This document shows positions 6,391 to 9,199 of a stretch of DNA of 9,199 nt, piece after piece. The position numbers and the translations under genes are program-made. The stretch's first letter is position 1. Every line of letters starts with the position of its first letter. The notes under the pieces were generated by a model, which made no database searches, was not told the origin of the DNA, and saw only the letters and a list, made by a program, of their open reading frames with translations. The stretch is from Peptococcaceae bacterium (lineage in GTDB: Bacteria > Bacillota > Desulfotomaculia > Desulfotomaculales > UBA12532), in the NCBI GenBank assembly GCA_003445475.1, contig DMDP01000066.1, positions 1 to 9,199 of the forward strand, given 5' to 3'.

Positions 6391-7627
6391 ATGCCCCGTA
6401 CAAAAGTTTCAGGTTCTTCACCGGCCGCACCCCGGCGACCAGGTGCAGCAGGTAGCGGGTGAAGCTGATGGCCGTAAACATGCTGACGACGATACCGATG
6501 CTCAAGGTCACGGCAAAGCCCTTGATCATCCCGGTGCCCAAGAAATACAGAACCGCAGCCGCGATGAGCGTGGTGACATTGGCGTCAAGAATGGTAATAA
6601 AGGCGCGCTTGAAGCCCACGTCAATCGCCGAGCGCAGCGTGCGGCCGCTGCGCAATTCTTCCTTTAAACGCTCGAAAATAATGATGTTGGCGTCAATGGC
6701 CATGCCCAGAGAGAGCAAGAAGCCGAAGATACCCGGCAGGGTCATGGTTACTTTCAGGGCCGCGTAAATCGTTAACACCAGCAGGGTGTACGTCACCAGC
6801 GCAAAGTTGGCCACCAGCCCGGGGAGGCGGTAGTAGCCGAGCATAAACACCAGAATGGCGACAAAACCGGCAATGCCCGCTCGGATGGAGCGCGCCAGGG
6901 AGTCTGCGCCCAGGGTAGGCCCAACGGTGCGTTTTTCCATGATCTCCAGCTTCACCGGCAGTGCACCCGAGCGCAAGAGGACCGCGATGTTGTGGGCTTC
7001 CTCCAGGCTGGCGTACCCGGTGATCCTTCCCTTGCCGTCGGGAATGGCGTCCTTTATGATCGGGTTTTGCAAGAGTTTCCCGTCCAGGTAGATCCCCAGC
7101 GGCCGGCCGATGTTAGCCGCGGTAAAATCCGCGAACCTCCTGGCTCCTTCCGGATTGAAGGTAAGGTTCACTTCTGCCTCGCCCGTAGTGGGGTTTATTG
7201 CTTCCTGGGCGTCTTTAAGGTCCTTGCCGGTAACCACCACGCGCCCGTCCTCGGCTTTAAATTCGAGAAAGGCCGGCTTGATCAGGGTGCGGACGACCTC
7301 GTCCGGATCCTTCACGCCGGCAACCTCGACAACAATCCGGCGCTGGCCCTGCTCCTGGATGACGGGCTCGGTAACGCCGAACTGGTTGATACGATTCTCC
7401 AGAATGGCCTTGGCCCGCTTGACGGCGTCCGGGGTTACCTTGGTCTCGGGGGTATCAACCGCCTCCAGCACCACGTGGACGCCGCCTTTCAAGTCCAGAC
7501 CTTGCTTGATGTTCTTGGTAATAGGCAGCCACGGGATGGCGGGGGTTGGTGACTTTACGGAAAGCACCCCGTAAACGGTTACTACGATGACGACCGTGGC
7601 AATTTTTAAGAGATTACCCCACTTCAT
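6389..7627 (-). CDS. secD: Protein translocase subunit SecD
   Basis: SecD partners SecF in the Sec accessory complex. The protein has 412 residues, the shorter length common in Clostridia (E. coli SecD exceeds 600). A first helix (about 7-24) leads into the GLDLKGGVHVVLE signature (43-55). The external P1 domain with its ferredoxin-like repeats occupies about 60-235. It is followed by LEIMEKRTVGPTLG (227-240) and five membrane helices. GMAIDANIIIFERLKEE (308-324) in the central helix carries Asp312 and Arg320, expected in proton coupling. The ATG at 7627-7625 has GGGGAG 7 bases upstream (7640-7635), overlapping the stop of the HD-domain gene, so coupling is likely. SecD and SecF are separate polypeptides here, not fused as in Bacillus. 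Confidence 0.98.
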   Translation of the reverse strand: MKWGNLLKIATVVIVVTVYGVLSVKSPTPAIPWLPITKNIKQGLDLKGGVHVVLEAVDTPETKVTPDAVKRAKAILENRINQFGVTEPVIQEQGQRRIVVEVAGVKDPDEVVRTLIKPAFLEFKAEDGRVVVTGKDLKDAQEAINPTTGEAEVNLTFNPEGARRFADFTAANIGRPLGIYLDGKLLQNPIIKDAIPDGKGRITGYASLEEAHNIAVLLRSGALPVKLEIMEKRTVGPTLGADSLARSIRAGIAGFVAILVFMLGYYRLPGLVANFALVTYTLLVLTIYAALKVTMTLPGIFGFLLSLGMAIDANIIIFERLKEELRSGRTLRSAIDVGFKRAFITILDANVTTLIAAAVLYFLGTGMIKGFAVTLSIGIVVSMFTAISFTRYLLHLVAGVRPVKNLKLLYGA

Positions 7628-7639
7628 GAAAGTTCTCCC

Positions 7640-8299
7640 CTACAAGAGTTTAGCCCCGTTGATCACCAGCTCAAACTTGGAATGCAGGTAGTCGGCGGCC
7701 CGCCGGCAGAGGGCCATCCGCGTCAGGAAAATCTCGAAATACTCCATGACCGGGCATATCTCGATATCGATGGTTAGCTCCAGGGTGATGGTCCGCCGGT
7801 CTCCGTGCACCCACAGGAACGAATGCTCTACCGCGTAATTCACCCGGTCGTGGATGTCGAACGTGGTTATATCCGGATTGCGTACGCGCGAGCGGTGCAC
7901 GTCCGACTTATCGGCTAAAATCAAGGCTGCCGCTACATTGTTCACGGGCTGCCCGTATTGCTCTTCGTGGTTGGCGATGGCGGAAATAACGGTCGCCACC
8001 TCGTCCGGGGGCATGCCCATTTGCGACAATACGGTGTACGCGATCAGGGCCCCGGAAATGCCGTGGTCGTTACGGCTCACCACATTGCCTATGTCGTGCA
8101 GGTAACCGGCAATAGACGCGAGTTCGGCATCCCGCGCCGGGTAACCCAGGCGTTCCAGTATGTTGCGCGCGATGCTGGCCACCAGGTTGAGGTGCCGGTG
8201 ACCGTGCTCCGTGAACCCGATTACACCGAGATACTGGTTTCCTTTGCGGATGAAGCTCTCAATAACCGGGTTCCTTTTTACATCTTCCAGCGTGACCAA
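7640..8299 (-). CDS. HD-domain metal-dependent phosphohydrolase of unknown substrate
   Basis: This is a 219-residue protein with a recognisable HD-superfamily metal site. Visible residues are the HGHRH cluster (32-36), the LHDIGN motif with His68-Asp69, DHG with His79, NHEE with His111, and ADKSD with Asp130. The spacing fits an intact HD domain, possibly binuclear because extra His residues are present. The C-terminal 70 residues have strand-rich, hydrophobic character (TITLELTIDIEICPV, 170-184) and match no domain I can name. It has no signal peptide or membrane helix. The start is TTG (8299-8297): an in-frame TGA lies upstream, no in-frame ATG/GTG is available, and AGGTGGAGG lies 7 bases before it. 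It sits between yajC (42-base gap) and secD (12-base gap), so it should be co-expressed with the Sec accessory subunits. HD proteins include nucleotidases and cyclic-nucleotide hydrolases; the substrate cannot be read from this sequence. Confidence 0.9.
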   Translation of the reverse strand: MVTLEDVKRNPVIESFIRKGNQYLGVIGFTEHGHRHLNLVASIARNILERLGYPARDAELASIAGYLHDIGNVVSRNDHGISGALIAYTVLSQMGMPPDEVATVISAIANHEEQYGQPVNNVAAALILADKSDVHRSRVRNPDITTFDIHDRVNYAVEHSFLWVHGDRRTITLELTIDIEICPVMEYFEIFLTRMALCRRAADYLHSKFELVINGAKLL

Positions 8300-8306
8300 A
8301 ACGCTG

Positions 8307-8315
8307 CCTCCACCT
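8307..8315 (-). promoter_or_regulatory. Ribosome binding site fixing the TTG start of the HD-domain gene
   Basis: The minus strand reads AGGTGGAGG, 7 bases before TTG (8299-8297). The frame has an in-frame TGA just upstream, so initiation must occur downstream of it, and the TTG is the only well-placed codon. Confidence 0.75.
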
Positions 8316-8341
8316 GCTCTTCACTTTCTCGCGGTTCGTTT

Positions 8342-8632
8342 CTACTCTTCTTCCGCTTCGTCGCCCCGGCGTACAACCTGAGCGATCGACCCGCGCAGAA
8401 CCTCAATACGTACGTTGTCGGCGACCCGTAGAATTACCGAGTTGTCCTTGAGTTTGACGATTGTGCCGAAAATGCCGCCCGCAGTTATTACCTTATCGTT
8501 GATCTGCAGGTTCCTGACCATTTCCTGGTGCCGCTTCTGCCGCACCTGTTGCGGCCGGATAAGCAAAAAATAAAGTAAGGCGAAAAGGCCTATTAAGTAA
8601 AGAATCGAAATGGCCTCCGAGCTCAACTTCAC
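8342..8632 (-). CDS. yajC: Preprotein translocase subunit YajC
   Basis: YajC is a small single-span membrane protein that associates with SecDF and supports Sec-dependent export. The protein has 96 residues, the usual size. The N-terminal membrane helix (about 8-25) is followed directly by IRPQQ (25-29), the family signature, then a basic stretch RQKRHQEM. A small cytoplasmic beta domain with GDKVIT/GGIFGTI-like sequence (here NDKVITAGGIFGTIVKL, 45-61) follows, and the tail is acidic (EAEEE). The start is a GTG (8632-8630) with a strong poly-purine ribosome binding site (8650-8642) 9 bases upstream; the nearby ATG at 8639-8637 is out of frame. It opens the Sec block after tgt, the common order tgt-yajC-secD-secF. 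Confidence 0.97.
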   Translation of the reverse strand: MKLSSEAISILYLIGLFALLYFLLIRPQQVRQKRHQEMVRNLQINDKVITAGGIFGTIVKLKDNSVILRVADNVRIEVLRGSIAQVVRRGDEAEEE

Positions 8633-8713
8633 CCCTCATTGCCCCCCCTTTCTTTGCAGGTTGTTTAACATATTCGTTTATAATACATAAATGTCCTCTT
8701 TGGTAGCGTATTT
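8633..8713 (-). promoter_or_regulatory. AT-rich gap between tgt and yajC; possible weak promoter for the Sec block
   Basis: This 81-base gap is the longest in the window and the only AT-rich stretch. On the minus strand it contains TATTAT (8685-8680) and TATGTT (8672-8667), both resembling a -10 box. The second has AGGACA (8697-8692) 19 bases upstream as a poor -35. The segment TTTAT-AATAC-ATAAA (8677-8691) is a short inverted repeat. No convincing -35 of the TTGACA type sits at the right distance for TATTAT. The yajC ribosome binding site follows at 8650-8642. A promoter is possible, but read-through from tgt is equally likely. Confidence 0.25.
8642..8650 (-). promoter_or_regulatory. Ribosome binding site fixing the GTG start of yajC
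   Basis: The minus strand reads AAGGGGGGG, 9 bases before the GTG at 8632-8630. It supports GTG as the start because an ATG lying between them (8639-8637) is in another frame. Confidence 0.6.

Positions 8714-9199
<486 letters not shown>

Noticed and set aside
8300..8341. Possible SCIFF six-cysteine peptide (scfA) gene, often found near yajC in Clostridia
   Set aside because: The yajC-HD gap is only 42 bases, too short, and no Cys-rich small frame is present in the window.

Overview
The window is a densely packed block of chromosomal genes, all read from the minus strand. Ten or eleven adjacent genes fill almost all of it, and the largest gap is 81 bases. The gene set and order (tgt, yajC, HD protein, secD, secF, ACT protein, DUF711 protein, prenyl reductase, DUF5665 protein, YteA-type zinc finger, long-chain prenyl synthase, precorrin-2 dehydrogenase) suggest a spore-forming, G+C-rich Firmicute of the class Clostridia, broadly like the Desulfotomaculum/Pelotomaculum/Moorella relatives. 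This rests on the YteA-family gene, separate secD and secF genes, strong AGGAGG-type ribosome binding sites, and GTG/TTG starts. No species can be named from sequence alone, and G+C is high by eye, not measured.

Reading in the direction of transcription (right to left): the right edge holds the C-terminal part of tgt (queuosine tRNA modification). After an AT-rich 81-base gap come yajC, an HD-domain hydrolase, secD and secF. These give the accessory Sec-translocase complex with an unexplained hydrolase inside it. The secF stop region carries the ribosome binding site of a small ACT-domain protein, followed by its usual partner, a DUF711/UPF0210 protein. This pair is conserved in many bacteria and has no settled function.

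The left half is an isoprenoid-related block: a geranylgeranyl-reductase-family flavoprotein, a small DUF5665 membrane protein, a YteA-family zinc-finger regulator and a HepT-type long-chain polyprenyl diphosphate synthase. Last, cut by the left edge, is a precorrin-2 dehydrogenase/sirohydrochlorin ferrochelatase that makes siroheme or feeds the siroheme-dependent haem route. A prenyl-chain synthase close to a prenyl reductase suggests, without proving it, a partly saturated quinone side chain.

I see no insertion sequence, phage gene, CRISPR array, tRNA or rRNA, and no clear intrinsic terminator. Most of the content is housekeeping. The points worth following are the ACT-DUF711 pair, the HD protein between yajC and secD, and the reductase-synthase pairing. 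I did not find a clearly new system.
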